Of a stretch of DNA of 64,000 nucleotides, positions 23,521 to 35,344 are shown piece by piece. Each line of letters opens with the position of its first letter. Position 1 is the first letter of the stretch. The notes under the pieces are model-generated. The model searched no databases. It saw only the letters and a list, made by a program, of their open reading frames with translations, and was not told the origin of the DNA. This DNA comes from Trichostrongylus colubriformis (Eukaryota > Nematoda > Chromadorea > Rhabditida > Trichostrongylidae), in NCBI GenBank assembly GCA_963978905.1, contig OZ022259.1:248001-312000 (forward strand). The letters run 5' to 3'. The translations under genes were made by a program, and so were the position numbers.

Positions 23521-24012
23521 CTGAAGAAGTGCTAATAAAGCTCGCTGATCATGTCCAATCAACTTTGATTGAAAATTTGCGCTTGAGCATACAATCCGAT
23601 GGATGAGATGATGGACGACAGCGCGAACATGATTGTCCATAGGTTTCAGCTTCATATCGCTACCCTACTGTCTCAGAAGCCTAATATCACAGCTGGAATT
23701 ACCGAAGTACTTGCTTTATTACCTACCTTGCACCTATACCCTGTATTTGTGAAACCGTGTATAGAAGATTTTTCTTGCGCGGGACTCGATCAGCTTGTAA
23801 ATTTCGAGCTTTCCATCTAGTTTGCTTGTTTTTCATTTTGTGCTGTTGACAAAGGTGATAAGCAAGGAAATCTCTCGCAGTAACAAAATAAAGGGGGTAT
23901 AGTTGTCAACTGCAGATCTCATCCAGCGTATAGGAAAGTACTGCTCGGTTGAAGGATCTGTAACGTAACGGCTCCCGTGAGATCAATACCTCAGTCAGTG
24001 ATAGTGCAGCTT
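23521..24012. other. No gene recognised
   Basis: A 73-codon plus-strand frame (23599-23820) without domain or splice context. Nothing else is supported. Confidence 0.35.
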
Positions 24013-25360
24013 ACACGGAAGGCCCATGAGGTCATGGTGAGCTTTTTCAAAACGGTTTTTTGCATTTTATAGGGTCACAAACACGAAGCAAAAAACCGGT
24101 CTCAAATTTGGCTAAATGGTTTTGGGGGGCCCAGAAAATAGTTGATGGTTCGATCCCCACTGAGGACAAATTTTTGCATTTTTCTAATTTTCATCCTTTT
24201 GTGCTCATGTAAGGCCATACGTGCAAGATATGTGTAGAATCAATTTTTATTCTGCCAGGGAACCGCTATCTCCAGTATTTTTGCGTACTGAGGGAATGAT
24301 TGGTTTGGACCTGCCAACGCTCATAACAGGAGAACTAGGCGTTTTCCCGCAAAGTGCGTGTGATATTCATGCTCAGCGGATCGAACTACCCTAGGTAACG
24401 AGTTTTCAGCCTAATCGTGATTTGGACCTAAACTCGAAAAATTGGGCGACCACTAGTACTACTACTGCCATAGTAAAGTGCACTCAACGGAAGGAGGTCG
24501 GTAGCCGATATAAAGAAATATTTGCTATCATTTGCCATCGCATGGTGTTGCTAGGTGCAGTTCACTCGGATTTCGTTGATTCTACACATGCTCCATTAAA
24601 TTTAAGCAATGCTGCTATTTGTTCGTTAGTACAAGTAGAGCAGTGACTATGTGCTCATGTCCATGTCACTGTCTCGAGTTTGGGTCAAAATCTCAATTTG
24701 GACAATATTTTGTATCTAGGGCTAATTGGGTCCCCTGAGCACGAATATCACACTAGTTTCGCAGGAAAACGCCTGGCACACGTGCTACGGGCGCCGAAGA
24801 GTCCAAACACTTCAACCACTGAAAGCTTGCAAATGAGGTCACTTTAGTACACCAGTAACGAAAATTGCAGTCATTTTGCATGTGCGCAAATAGTTTAGTG
24901 CTGGACAAAGAAAATCAAGAAAATGCAAAAGCGAAAAGGGCAACGGGACTCGAACCACAAACAGCCGCCCCACCGTGCCAATGCCAGTCCGTCCCCTTAT
25001 CCATTCGGCCATCCAACCACTACGGAAGGTAGTACCTGAGCATCCGCTATGAGTTTGCTACGCCTCATTTACTGGTTACCAAAGGTGACTCCACATTTTG
25101 GATTCAGTTCGCATTGGGTTTTAGCGTAGGTCCGAAGGGAGTCTTCTGATATGCATATTCTGAAGGTCACAGCTGGAAAGCACTGCAACAAACTGGTCAA
25201 AATTGCTTCTTTCCAAGTAACTTTTGTCACTCATTTTTTGACCCCCCCCCAAACCGTTTAGCCGAATTTGAGACCGGTTTTTTGCTTCATGTATGTGACC
25301 CTATAAAATGCAAAAAACCGTTTTGTAAAAGCTCACCATGACCTCATGGGCCTTCCTTGT
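24013..25360. mobile_element. Nested inverted-repeat element, about 1.35 kb
   Basis: The outer inverted repeats are about 120 bp: 24013-24133 (ggaaggcccatgaggtcatg, then ggtttttNgcattttatag) and 25243-25360. A second, inner inverted pair is at about 24325-24440 and 24668-24780 (aggcgttttcctgcgaa, gtgatattcgtgctcag, acccaaactcgag). A tRNA-like segment with two promoter boxes lies near the right end. No open frame over 75 codons exists, so it is non-autonomous. Target duplications are not evident. Confidence 0.7.
24940..25030 (-). pseudogene. tRNA-like segment with A and B boxes
   Basis: On the minus strand, TGGCCGAATGG (25011-25021) fits an RNA polymerase III A box and GGTTCGAGTCC (24945-24955) fits a B box, about 55 bases apart. 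The T-arm and acceptor stems do not pair properly, so a working tRNA is unlikely. A tRNA-derived SINE head or a tRNA pseudogene is more plausible. Confidence 0.5.
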
Positions 25361-25982
25361 TAGTGTTTGTTGTTATCTTCCTTTCTTCACCTTCTATCTG
25401 AGGGTCGCCTCTTCTCATTGTTAAACTACAGTCGTCAAAGCGAGGTCGGTAATTCTCATCCGGACCGTGCTCAAAAGTGGGAGGAGGATTTGATTTGTGT
25501 GGCCGACAATAAACGAGCAACTGGCGCCGAAAATTTCTCTCGGGATCACCATATATCCACCCTGTTTCCAAGTTGATGGATTATAGTTCCTCAGCGTTCT
25601 CAATTTGGGTTTATACCGCTACACTTGCCATTAAAAATTTGGTGGCTGGCATTCGATTCTGTATGATCTAAGAGCGAGGCACTGTATACTACAATCATCT
25701 CTGCGGAAGTGGCTATCTATTCTTAATTTGTACAGGTACAAGTGACCGTATTAGGTGTACAAAGCACTTGTACGTATTCTATAACTGATGTAAGCGAATT
25801 AAGAACTCCTCGGATCCTTAACACTGCTGTGCTATTTCGCACTCTCTCATGTGCTTATTTAGGGTTGCAGGTTTTATTTTAATAGAATGATTCCAATGTT
25901 CCGGATATTGCTAAGGAACCAGTGGCCCTCAGTTGCCCATGGAGTATCACTACTTCTCCATCGTAATTCATTTTATAATAGA
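25361..25982. other. No gene recognised
   Basis: Overlapping frames on both strands at 25344-25603 with no domain or splice support. No repeat ends are identified. Confidence 0.35.
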
Positions 25983-26207
25983 ATTTCTCCGGTGCTATCG
26001 CAATGAGGGGGAGGGGGCATCTCATAAAAAGCTGCTTATCAAAGCATCTTGGAGGGATTTTTGAGGGGCCAATCTGCATATTTAGGCGTGAATTTTTGCC
26101 TAAGCCAGGTGGAGGGAAGAAGGGGTTCCTCTCCCTCGGCTTAGGTGAAAATCGTGTCCATAGTGGGATGCCCCCCCCCCCCCCCATTGCGATAGCACCA
26201 TTTCTCC
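25983..26207. repeat. GGTGCTATCGCAATG MITE with perfect 8-bp target duplication
   Basis: The element is 25991-26199: left end GGTGCTATCGCAATGAGGGG, right end CATTGCGATAGCACC after a run of C. It is flanked by the identical 8-mer atttctcc at 25983-25990 and 26200-26207. An 8-bp duplication with GG-starting ends fits Merlin, and an 8-bp duplication alone also fits hAT. There is no coding capacity. Confidence 0.85.
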
Positions 26208-26968
26208 ATAGCAGGTCAACCAAACTCCGGTCATCGAATTGTCGAGCATCCGTGGGAGGCAGTCCCCAGTTTTTATCGCTGCTCATTACAGTAGTGTGAG
26301 TCACTGAAATATAGTCAGCGGTCTTACAATATACTTCGCCTCGCTCCAAAAGTCCTATGATTCTACTGCATGTAATTCGCGCAGACTGCCTTCAGACTTT
26401 GCAATTTGCGCTGTCGTGGCTCGCCTGCGGAGCGGCGGCATTGCATAATTTCAAAGTCGTAAAATGCGACGTCGCAAAATTGCGAAGTCATACGGTGAAC
26501 TGTCTGTACAGTCCATTTTGGAGCGCTTGATAGGGCCTACGCTCACTACTGTGCGCGACTCATGGCGATGTTGTGCAAAATGCGTTCAGTGAAAACCAAC
26601 GTCCTGTAATGAAATTCATATCTCGCGTCAGAGCAATTGAGATTCTGAATTTACAAGTGATGTAGGGGCTGAAACGAGGACCCTAGCAGTGGTGAACCGG
26701 AAGTGATAACAGCCGTTAAGGGTTAATAAGGAGCATCGAAAGGCGGATGTCTCCAAAACCAATTCGCTTGTTGCGATAACCCGGAAGCGTTGATACTCAT
26801 AGATGTTAGACGGGGTGGGACGGGGTCATCAGTGGTGGGTGATCCACATTGATAATGGTTAATAGATTCGATAATTAACATCAGAAGGGAAATGTCAATC
26901 TACTTTCTCTCTCAAGGGACAGTGCAGTGTCCACACTCATATTTGTTGGAGAGAGTGATTCGAGGACG
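26208..26968. other. No gene recognised
   Basis: There are palindrome-like runs of cgaagt / cgcaaaattgcgaag near 26440-26500, and a phrase at 26540-26590 (gtgcgcgactcatggcgatgt) that resembles one at 3497-3530. No gene is seen. Confidence 0.35.
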
Positions 26969-27042
26969 CCGCGTTCATACTTTGCGCAACACAGACACGG
27001 GCATTGGCAGCGACGGCGTCAGTGCGCAAAGTATGAACGCGG
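26969..27042. repeat. Minimal GGCCGCG-ended palindrome
   Basis: CCGCGTTCATACTTTGCGCA at 26969 is repeated inverted, ending at 27042 (TGCGCAAAGTATGAACGCGG), with about 34 bp between. This appears to be just the two ends of the hairpin MITE family. It abuts the next MITE directly. Confidence 0.8.
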
Positions 27043-27048
27043 CCGGGC

Positions 27049-27442
27049 CTTAAAGACACTGGCAGGGGTAAATTTGTCAAATTGGGGATTACGAAAGTAG
27101 AGGTGCTCAGCAAGATAGGAGTAGAAAAAGAACAAGGTAAAACTGCGAAAAAACCGAGGAGAAAATCCCCCTCCCTCGCGTTCCTCTGCCTCACGAGCCG
27201 AGGTGGACTGCAGACAGGCCAGAGGCTGAATCAGCCGGCCGCGATCATTTTCCCGCTCCTCCCCGGCGACTCGCAGGATCGCAGGACGCCATGCCGTGCT
27301 GCGGGGTCGTCATAAGTCCCGAAGCCGCGTGTTTTCCATGCAATTTTCGCCACATACGACCTCCTCTGAAGTAGAAGGTTCATTTTCCGAAAACATGTAC
27401 TCCCAAATCTCAGTATCCCTTACCCCTACTGGTGCCTTTAAT
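27049..27442. repeat. TTTAAAGACACCGG MITE, copy 2
   Basis: Begins CTTAAAGACACTGGCAGGGG and ends CCCCTACTGGTGCCTTTAA. It is the full-length partner of the element at 23128-23520. Confidence 0.8.
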
Positions 27443-28109
27443 GGTGACGAATCGGATCTGTTAATGACTAGTAAGCGTTAATAAGAGCTATTAAGAGGTG
27501 GATGGGATGGAATTTTGTGAATTACTGACTACTACAACCCCAAGTTTCAAATGATCAGAGATTTTTCTGTGATTCGATTTAAGTTTCATAAAATGTATCG
27601 GACGTCAATCATCCGGACTTACCAAGAATGGCAAATGTGATATGCGGTGGTAAATACACGGATTATGAACCAACAATAAGGCCTGAGCACTCAATGCTCA
27701 GCAAGTAACATAGTTACTCCAATGTCAGTGACCTCTAAGCTACGTCAAGTGCTGTGCTTATCACAATATGGAATTACACGACGACTCATGATATCGGTTG
27801 GTCAGAAACGACCATTTCCACGTAGTTCTGCCATGTTATTCGCGCAGTGCTGTGCGGTAGCTCAGCTGGTTGAATTAAAATGCGTGAATTCCCTGATACG
27901 GTCATCGAATGATCATAGCTGGCATTCGATAAGAATACTCATCTGAAACACCGCCGTGTTTTTGTCTAGGGTAGTGCAGAGTTTTGAGATGTAAACAGTT
28001 ATTTTTCGTCTGACATTTAGCATTGAATGGCCATTAATAGTAAGATGTTTACGGTTTGATCTACTTCCTCGCCACTGCGGATTTTTGCTTCACTCATATA
28101 ATCTCTCAG
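27443..28109. other. No gene recognised; upstream region of the bHLH gene
   Basis: It contains gtagctcagctggtt at about 27857, which resembles a tRNA A box, but no B box follows at a suitable distance. This is likely promoter or intergenic sequence for the gene starting at 28158. No TATA or other element can be assigned. Confidence 0.35.
28098..28109 (+). promoter_or_regulatory. Probable trans-splice or 5' UTR splice acceptor
   Basis: The pyrimidine-rich ataatctctcag precedes the first coding exon by about 50 bases with no in-frame ATG between. It could receive a spliced leader or join a non-coding first exon. Confidence 0.45.
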
Positions 28110-28157
28110 GTAACCCTCTGGGCGAACGTTCTGCGACGAGAACGGCAAAGTGGCGAA

Positions 28158-31100
28158 ATGGTACGATCGGAGAGCGCTGATGAGGAGATGGCCGTCTCGG
28201 ATAGGTTCGACGTCGTCGCCAACGATGACGATGATGACGACTTCTCGCCTCAGCCTATTTGGCAGGGATCTAACAGCAGAACACCATTGGAGGCTGGTAG
28301 AGGGAATGCGATGCCACCAATCAGGTACGAACAAAAGTTGCTGAATGGCAACCTTATTGTCAGTGTTGCACGCGTTGTTTTGATTTGTAAGTTCCTCAGT
28401 AATCTTTATGGCTGTGCTTGCAAAATCATGAGGCTGATGTCATAATTCGTGATTTTACAATATCGCTGTTTTGCCCGAGGTCAGCGCCGCTGTGCTACTG
28501 ATGCTGTGCTACTGATACTGCAGCTTCGCATGCGAACTGCTGCATTGCAATACCACGTTTGCTATGCCATTGCAATACTCTGGTATCATCCCGAGCGTTG
28601 GATTTCTAAGAACGGCTCGTTTTCTGGAAAGAATGCGTTTGTCTTAATGTTTTGATGTAGCCATTTTTTTCCCTTATTTCACTCAACATTTGCTGTAGGC
28701 GCTATCGTGGCCCTTGCATGAGCTACCTCATGTAATAAATTATAAATACAAGGTAATACTGTAGCCGGTTTTTAACACTTACCGTGAAATCGAGATATTT
28801 TCACTAAGGATGGTCGCCTGGATGATTAAAATGTTGGAAATAATGAAAACTTTTACGCCGCAATAATGCTCCTCCAATCTTCTTACTGCGTCCTTTATGC
28901 GATGGTGAATAGACGACTTCTTGCGTCGCTTAGTTTTTTGCTCCTTCCGGCATTGAAACATATAAAAACAATCCAATGCATCAAAGTAAGGAGTTCCCTC
29001 TGTGTTATGCCATGGCCATTTCTGTGGCGCCTTTGCAGTCCTAGTACGCCAAAGATATGGGGATCTTTTGACACAATCGAGTGTATCAACAATCACTTTT
29101 TTCCGAAAATGCGGTGTGAAAACACGGAATATTGCCTCTCATAATAGTTTCAGAGAGGAATATTGTTTTATATTCAGAAAAAATAACATGAACTCTTCAT
29201 GTAAGGGAGTGTGAGAGACCTGAGGAGATGGAAGAATGAAGATGGGGATAGGCGGAATTTTTGGTTTTCACCGTTGTAATCAGCGTTCTAAACTATCGAT
29301 ATGCAGGGGTCCCTACTTTAATTCCATGGCAATTTGAAAGCTCTTTCTGGTCAGTGCTGAAACTAGTCCTATCGTGTCGAAGCTGAATTTTATAAGGCAA
29401 TTTCTGCATTGACGTATGTTGCTTATCACCGATATGTGCAAGTAAGCCAATGAGCACCTAGTTTAAGCACAATTCCTACATTTCATTTATGTAAAGAATG
29501 TAAGGGAGTGTGAGAAATGAAGAATGAAGGTGTATCAGTAAGGGGGGCGGGGAACTGATAAGCATGAGCCTGACAAGTAAGCTGTGAACAGAAGCAGGAG
29601 TCTGCGCCACCAGAGAGCCACGATGGTAGACCCGGGCACTGAAGTGCACCGTGGTGGAGTCTTGGGACTGTATGTTTCCGGAATGTCGACGTGGTGGAAG
29701 CTTTTTACAAAATTTCTTTGTTCCGAGAAAAGCCGCTAATATCCTTGCAGGAAGTGGGTAAGTCAATTGCTAGTTATTGGAGACACTACTGCAGGGACGC
29801 AAACACCAAGTAGTGGCGCAGCATAGGAGTGGCATTACCAGCCGAAGAAGCTGATACTAAGAGAACGATTTGGGCTGGTGTCGAATATGCAGAAGCAGGA
29901 ACTGAGAATTACGCAGAGCTGCAGAAGGTAGCAAGTACGTGCTGCTTCGAAGAGATTAAGGATCTTTGCGGCACACTAACTATAAATTCGAGGAAGTGTC
30001 TCTTATTGTTAGAGAAGGAGCAGCTATCGTCAAATGAGGCTCTGGAGGAGATGCAGGTGGAGGTGTGAATGCTCCCACCTGGAGAAAGGCCCGGAGCCTA
30101 AACCGTGGGAGTCGCTGAAGTAAGAACCTACAAAAATGACCGTAACCGGCAGTGGTCTAACGGACGATGGGCCACCCGTCGAGGCGGGCATGGTGGACGG
30201 CGTTGCAGAAGTTGCAAAGAGAGCTGCGCTGCATCTAGAAGTTCAACCCGCTGCAGTGGAAGCCGATGGGCAAGAAGGCAAGGAGCCGAAGTCGAAGCAG
30301 GACTCCAAACCAAATAAGCCCAAAAAGTCGATGCAGGATCGCATGCGTGGAGGAGGCCCGACGGGACGAAGCCTCCTGGCTGAAGTATAAGGGCAAGCAG
30401 CCACGGGCGTTGACTTGTAAGGTGTTGCATAATAAGTTATGAAGTGGTTGCTGTTATTAACGGAAATGGTGCGACAGGGAGGTAGGTGAGGCATCGAACT
30501 CTCTCGTGCGTCGTGAATTTGTTGCTGATATGTGTGGTATTTACCTCTGACCGTAGGGTCACTAGAGGGAGGTGTAAGGGAGTGTAAGAGACGTGAGAAG
30601 ATGGAAGAATGAAGATGGAATACTCGGAAGGGATTGATGGACGGGTGGAATGTATAAGAGGGCGTGTGCTTTCTAATGAAGCTATCTTCCTCTCGCTGTG
30701 TGTCCGGCCCATTTAAATCTTTATACTTCGGCGGAATCACGATTTCATATGGCTTGGTAGGAGGCGATACCCATTGACCACGTGAGTTATATGGTGTCAC
30801 ATGATTTGTAGAATGGGTAAAGTACTGTGGCCGTACGAATGGCTATAGCAAAAATAGTCTTAGTAGCCATATGTTAAAGTTATGAATTGGCACATCGCGA
30901 CGAGTTATTCTAATAGAGGATGGGAATGATTCCTTACTATAACCACGCAAGTACCATAGAATTCGGAGGTTTTTATTGAGAATGGTTTTTTTTGTGATCT
31001 TGAATGCATTTCGTAGTGGTTACCCCATAGGACAGGAGCACCGAGCTTACTTTCGGAGTAGTTCGAAAATAATTCTCCTCTTGAAACTTCCTCTGAAAAC

Positions 31101-34100
31101 AAGTTGTTGGGAATGTTTGCGCGCATTCGTTTCGGGAAATCTAGATCGTTTCAAAGCTGGAATCATACGTTTATTTCACTCTTCAGTATTGAGTCCTAGT
31201 ATAATTTCTTCGTTCTTCGATTTTTGTACATTTGTTTCTCTGCTGATTAGAGCTGATCCATGGGCAATTTAATTATCAATCAAAAATTTGTGCCCGTTTC
31301 GGCCTGAACGTGTTAGGGGGCTGGTTGTATCGACTGAAGTGAACAGCTGATCTGGCAGACGTACATTCACAACACATGTGTCTAACCGCACAGCGGCCGG
31401 CGGTGTGCGCGAGTATGTGTAAAAGCGTCTACACGATAAGTGTCGGTGGCGATTTTCCAAGAAATAGCATGTGTGCCCATGTGACTAGTAAGCGTTTCTG
31501 CTCGTTTGTGATATGGTCTTCACGTCAACGACCAAGTAAGGGTATTGTGAGGCGGAGCGGAAGGTGTCCACAACAGTCAACGAGCATTAGCTTTTGTGTG
31601 AGTGATGAGGTGAATACTGATTCACAATGCCATGCTTTTGTGGTACTGAACTCGCAGTCGGCACTTATGTCTATAGGGTGACATAAAAGTATGGAGCGTT
31701 TTGCTGCTTTCACTTTTCACTTGCTGCTGCACTATTTTACTACATTTTGCTTTTTTTCTTTACACATGTTTTACTTGTCAATTTAAAGACCGATAAAATT
31801 TACCAAAATACTCAAAACGAAAGGACAACTGTGCGTTCACTTATATCGTGCAAGGTGGTCCAAATTTGATCCCTTCGCTTGTGCAGGCTTCAGACGATTG
31901 GAAACGCAATCATTGGACTTGATCGATGTCTTCTTACATCGTGTTGCGATCGTTTGATTTAAGCATCGCCCACCTAGAAAAGGAATTCCTCAATCAATTT
32001 AATGTCACACCCTTGTCAACCTTTATACTAATTTTCGCATTTGGCCCGTCTACCATCTTGGAAGCTCTCCCGTCGTGAATAGATCTATCTGCCGTACTTC
32101 TAGCGCTACTGACCAGCCACATAGCCCCGGATTTTGAACCATTCTGGAACCGTGCATCAGTTCTTGTGGTGAGCACCATCGTTACTTGCACGCTCCGTTT
32201 TGTGCAGACGCGTCCCTTTCATTCTTTTCATAAATTCATCGCTGATCTTAGTTATTCTTTTCCACACATCTGGGCCGTTTCGGACACACTTCAAAATTTA
32301 TCGTAGTACCTAACATTTCAGCGCATGCCCCGCCCATGTGGACGGGGAGGATCTCATACCATGTCGTAGGGGCCTTTTCAATGAGACAGCAACCATCTTC
32401 TTGGAATGCACCCGTTCTACATGCATAAGCGCGTTCTTCCCCCATGGCGCAGAGAAGTACACGAGAGGTCTACCAATAGCTTGCAGCAGTAGCACAGTGA
32501 GAAGCCGCGTGTTCTCTTGTTGGTGGGACCATAGTTACGATATCCGTGAGTAGTTTTTCCTTGCTTTTCATGAAGCTTTTCCTCTTAGAAGTCGAAAACT
32601 TCCACAAACATGTTCGCTTATAACGCGCGGATCAAGCTGCACGAAACGAGCATGATATTCGTGCTCAAGGTGTCCCCTGTGTGCAAATTTCAGCCAAATC
32701 GAATTTTTAGTCCAACTTCGCAGGGTAGGGTGGCAGTGTAGTACGTAGAGCATTCCACTTTTTCTTTACAAAAAAATGCCAACAACTACAAGAATGCTGA
32801 GTTATGGGCAAAAGCTTCGGTGTCGGACGGGACTCGAACCCGGATGAAGTGCGGGTTCGAGTCCCGTCCGACACCGAAGCTCTTGCCCATAACTCAGCAT
32901 TCTTGTAGTGACCTTCGCATCGCGAGCTGCGGCGATAAACAGCAGTTATCAAAAATTTTAAAAACGTCAACAACTGTGTATAACAGAGAGCGCAAACAAT
33001 CGTAGCAAAATGCATGAAATAACTGCGAAATTAGAGCGCTTGCTCGGCAAGGGTCCCTCCTTGCCCTTCAGTGATGGCTTGCCACCAATAGCATATGCAT
33101 TTTTTTGAAATTCGATCAATATCTCGATTCGGCTAAAAAATTGTCTCAGAGGGTGATTCGATTTTTGAACGCGAATATCACTTTGGCATGGCAGCGCCTG
33201 GCTCCGCGCTTCGTGCTTTCGATTTTATAATGTAATGGCATTGTTTGCTCTGAAAAAACCCCAGTAACTTCATTCAGAAAGTTGTTTGCCAGATTTTGGA
33301 TATAGACTGACTAGAAATCAGCGTTCAGGAGCGCGTCGGGTGATATGTGTCCCCATTGCAAATAGCCCCTTCGACATGAGATCCTTTCCTCGTTAGCTTA
33401 GTTCACGTATGCTCCCTACTTCTTGGCCAAGGCCGCGCTGGGAAATCTTGACCCTTCGTGCGAGGTTTTTTCTTCACACAATACCGAGTCTAGTGAAAGA
33501 CGAACAGACACCCCACTTATTGACTAATTCAGGCCAACATCGCGCTCTGCATCATCACTGTCACCAAACTCTAGCGATCCGGATCGCCGACTGAGACGGC
33601 AAATTGCCAACTGTAATGAGCGACGTCGCATGCAGTCTATTAATGCCGGCTTCCAATCCTTGCGAGCTCTCCTGCCGCGCAAGGTACGTCTTTCCTCTCA
33701 ATGTTTATCGTGATGTGATGGCCCAGGTTTTCTGTTTTATTGTGCTTTGTTTATAGGAAGGTGAGAAATTATCAAAAGCAGCGATCCTACAGCACACTGC
33801 AGACCTTATTCAGCAGCTTCAGAGTGAGCGCTCTCGCTACCCTGATAAAGGTGAAGCTGGTGGCAAGAAACCCAAGGTCGAAAGTAGGTTTTATCCTCGA
33901 TCATTTTGTGCTATCAAGTGATGGACTGCGGAGTTTTGCTTGGTCAAAAGACTCGCAAATGTCACGTTCTAAGCATAGACTGGGAACACACGGAAATTTC
34001 TCGTTTTAAACCTAGATGTTCTAACTGTCAGTGTAACGTTGAGCAATTGAAGTCGGTCAGAAAACAGTGTTTCTTTAAGCTGCGCGGACAATAACGCAGA

Positions 34101-35344
34101 TTTGCTTTTTCGTAATTACCTTCACCGGACCTTTGTTTTCTAATATCAGGACGTATACTCAGATATTAGGTTGATGCATAATTGTGTGGCTTTTCAATGC
34201 TGCGTTTTTTTTTTTGTAGTGGGAATTGACGTTTTGACTACTACTAAATGGGAAGCAATTCATGATTGCGATGGTGAAAACACTACCGATTAATCATTCG
34301 TTATCATATAAAAAAATAAATAAATTCAAACCCGTTTTTGCTAAGTTTTATCATTGTTCTTTTCTAAATAACATTGTTAAAAAAATCGGCATTACTTATG
34401 CACCAACCCAATACAATTCTGTATTCTTCAGTCGACGAATGCGTGGATTACGATCAGCAACGTTCGATGATCGATCGCCTTCAAATGGCGTTGGAACGCG
34501 AGCGTACAACGCGTATGTTTCTGGAACAGCAGCTGAATCAAATGCGGGAAATGTATCAGAGCGGATTGAACGCTGCAGCGACGGTCGCTTTGAATACATC
34601 GAATGGTCCATCGCAACAACAGCTTCCGCCGACAGCGCAGCAGATCGCAAGCCCAGCTGCGAAGATTACTATCACCACTTCCACAATGAGTGTCCATGAT
34701 TCGGTGATACGACCAACACCAATGATTGCACCAATCTCGGGTGAGTCCTCAGTCAGGCATTGTAATTACTCATAAGCATGGAGTACGTTAACTTGATTAT
34801 TCTGTAATGCAGCGTACATATTCTGGAATTCGTGGAATTGCGGAAACTGCGGGGACAGATTACATAGTTATCGAGTGGGAGATTACGATCACCTCATCGC
34901 TCATCGTTTCAGGGGTAGGGATGTGTACCCTTATGTCACAATTTCGTTGCCGCGTGCTGCGTACGATATTGCTCGCAAGATGGCTGCGTTCATTGGGGTG
35001 TTCGAATAGGATGCGATCAGTGGATGCCATGATTATTTGAGAGCTCATGGCTTCCATTTGTGAGTTACTTTCAGCTGTGAAGATAATCTGTTATAGTGGA
35101 TGTATCGCCGCGTATAGCTGTACCGATGCCACCGGCACCTTCACCGATGATAGCACCGACGTTAACTCCATCCGTTGCTACATCGGGTACGCTATCTGCG
35201 CCATCCGCGTTCAGCTCTTCATCAATCACTGCTCATCGTTCGTTGCAAACTATCCTGGATGCGATTCGACACCTTGAGGGCGGTGCGCTGGTGCCTCCAT
35301 CGGCGTCACCACCACCCACCTCACAGGCACCTCTTGTACGGTAA
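28158..35344 (+). CDS. hlh-11: bHLH leucine-zipper transcription factor, TFAP4/AP-4 family
   Basis: Five exons: 28158-28324, 33533-33683, 33757-33883, 34432-34740, 35097-35344. Every junction keeps phase (2, 0, 1, 1), giving 1002 coding bases and 333 residues ending in TAA. An acidic run of six Asp lies near residue 30. The basic region plus helix 1 is at about residues 74-103 (REANSNERRRMQSINAGF-like; here IANCNERRRMQSINAGFQSL), then EGEKLSKAAILQHTADLIQQ in helix 2. A second coiled coil at about 155-190 (ERERTTRMFLEQQLNQM) matches the second zipper specific to TFAP4. The C-terminus is Pro/Ser/Thr/Ala-rich. AP-4 factors bind E-boxes CAGCTG as homodimers in the nucleus. In C. elegans, hlh-11 is the single member. 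Intron 1 is 5.2 kb and full of transposon remnants. The alternative start at the second Met (28188) is possible, as is a donor at the stop (cttgtacg|gtaattt). Confidence 0.93.
29200..30720 (+). mobile_element. Ty3/gypsy-like LTR element remnants in hlh-11 intron 1
   Basis: The phrase tgtaagggagtgtgagag with gaagaatgaagatgg occurs near 29202, 29501 and 30571. It resembles the putative LTR start at 45134, and the copy at 30571 continues with gtataagagg and tgtgtccggcc as there. Between the latter two, a frame at 29829-30068 contains NYAELQKVASTCCFEEIKD, closely matching the gag-like frame at 45609 (YYAELQKAATSCSFEKIKSQ). Downstream, both elements share the aaccggcagtgg / aaccggcaaccgg region. 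The element is heavily deleted: no protease or reverse transcriptase is visible here. Confidence 0.7.
32290..32350. repeat. Fragment of family T (GC palindrome)
   Basis: gcatgccccgcccatgtggacggggag matches the palindromic core of the 12-15 kb and 3 kb repeats. Only this core and a few flanking bases are recognisable. Confidence 0.45.
32786..32908. repeat. Near-perfect 57-bp palindrome containing tRNA T-arm sequence
   Basis: The left arm 32786-32842 and right arm 32852-32908 are complementary with one mismatch, separated by the 9-base loop gatgaagtg. The inner part of the right arm (gcgggttcgagtcccgtccg) is a textbook T stem-loop with a B box and could continue into an acceptor stem; the left arm is its mirror. 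It is too short for a tRNA and lies in hlh-11 intron 1. Confidence 0.9.

Noticed and set aside
27845..27910. tRNA-like gtagctcagctggtt
   Set aside because: Only an A-box-like match; no GGTTCGA B box and no cloverleaf stems follow.
28779..29096. 105-codon minus-strand frame in hlh-11 intron 1
   Set aside because: No domain, no splice-site support, and overlapped by similar-length plus-strand frames.
32707..33015. Frames on both strands containing DGTRTR and ESRPTPKLLPITQHS
   Set aside because: Both strands give the same peptide because the underlying DNA is a palindrome. It is tRNA-arm sequence, not protein.
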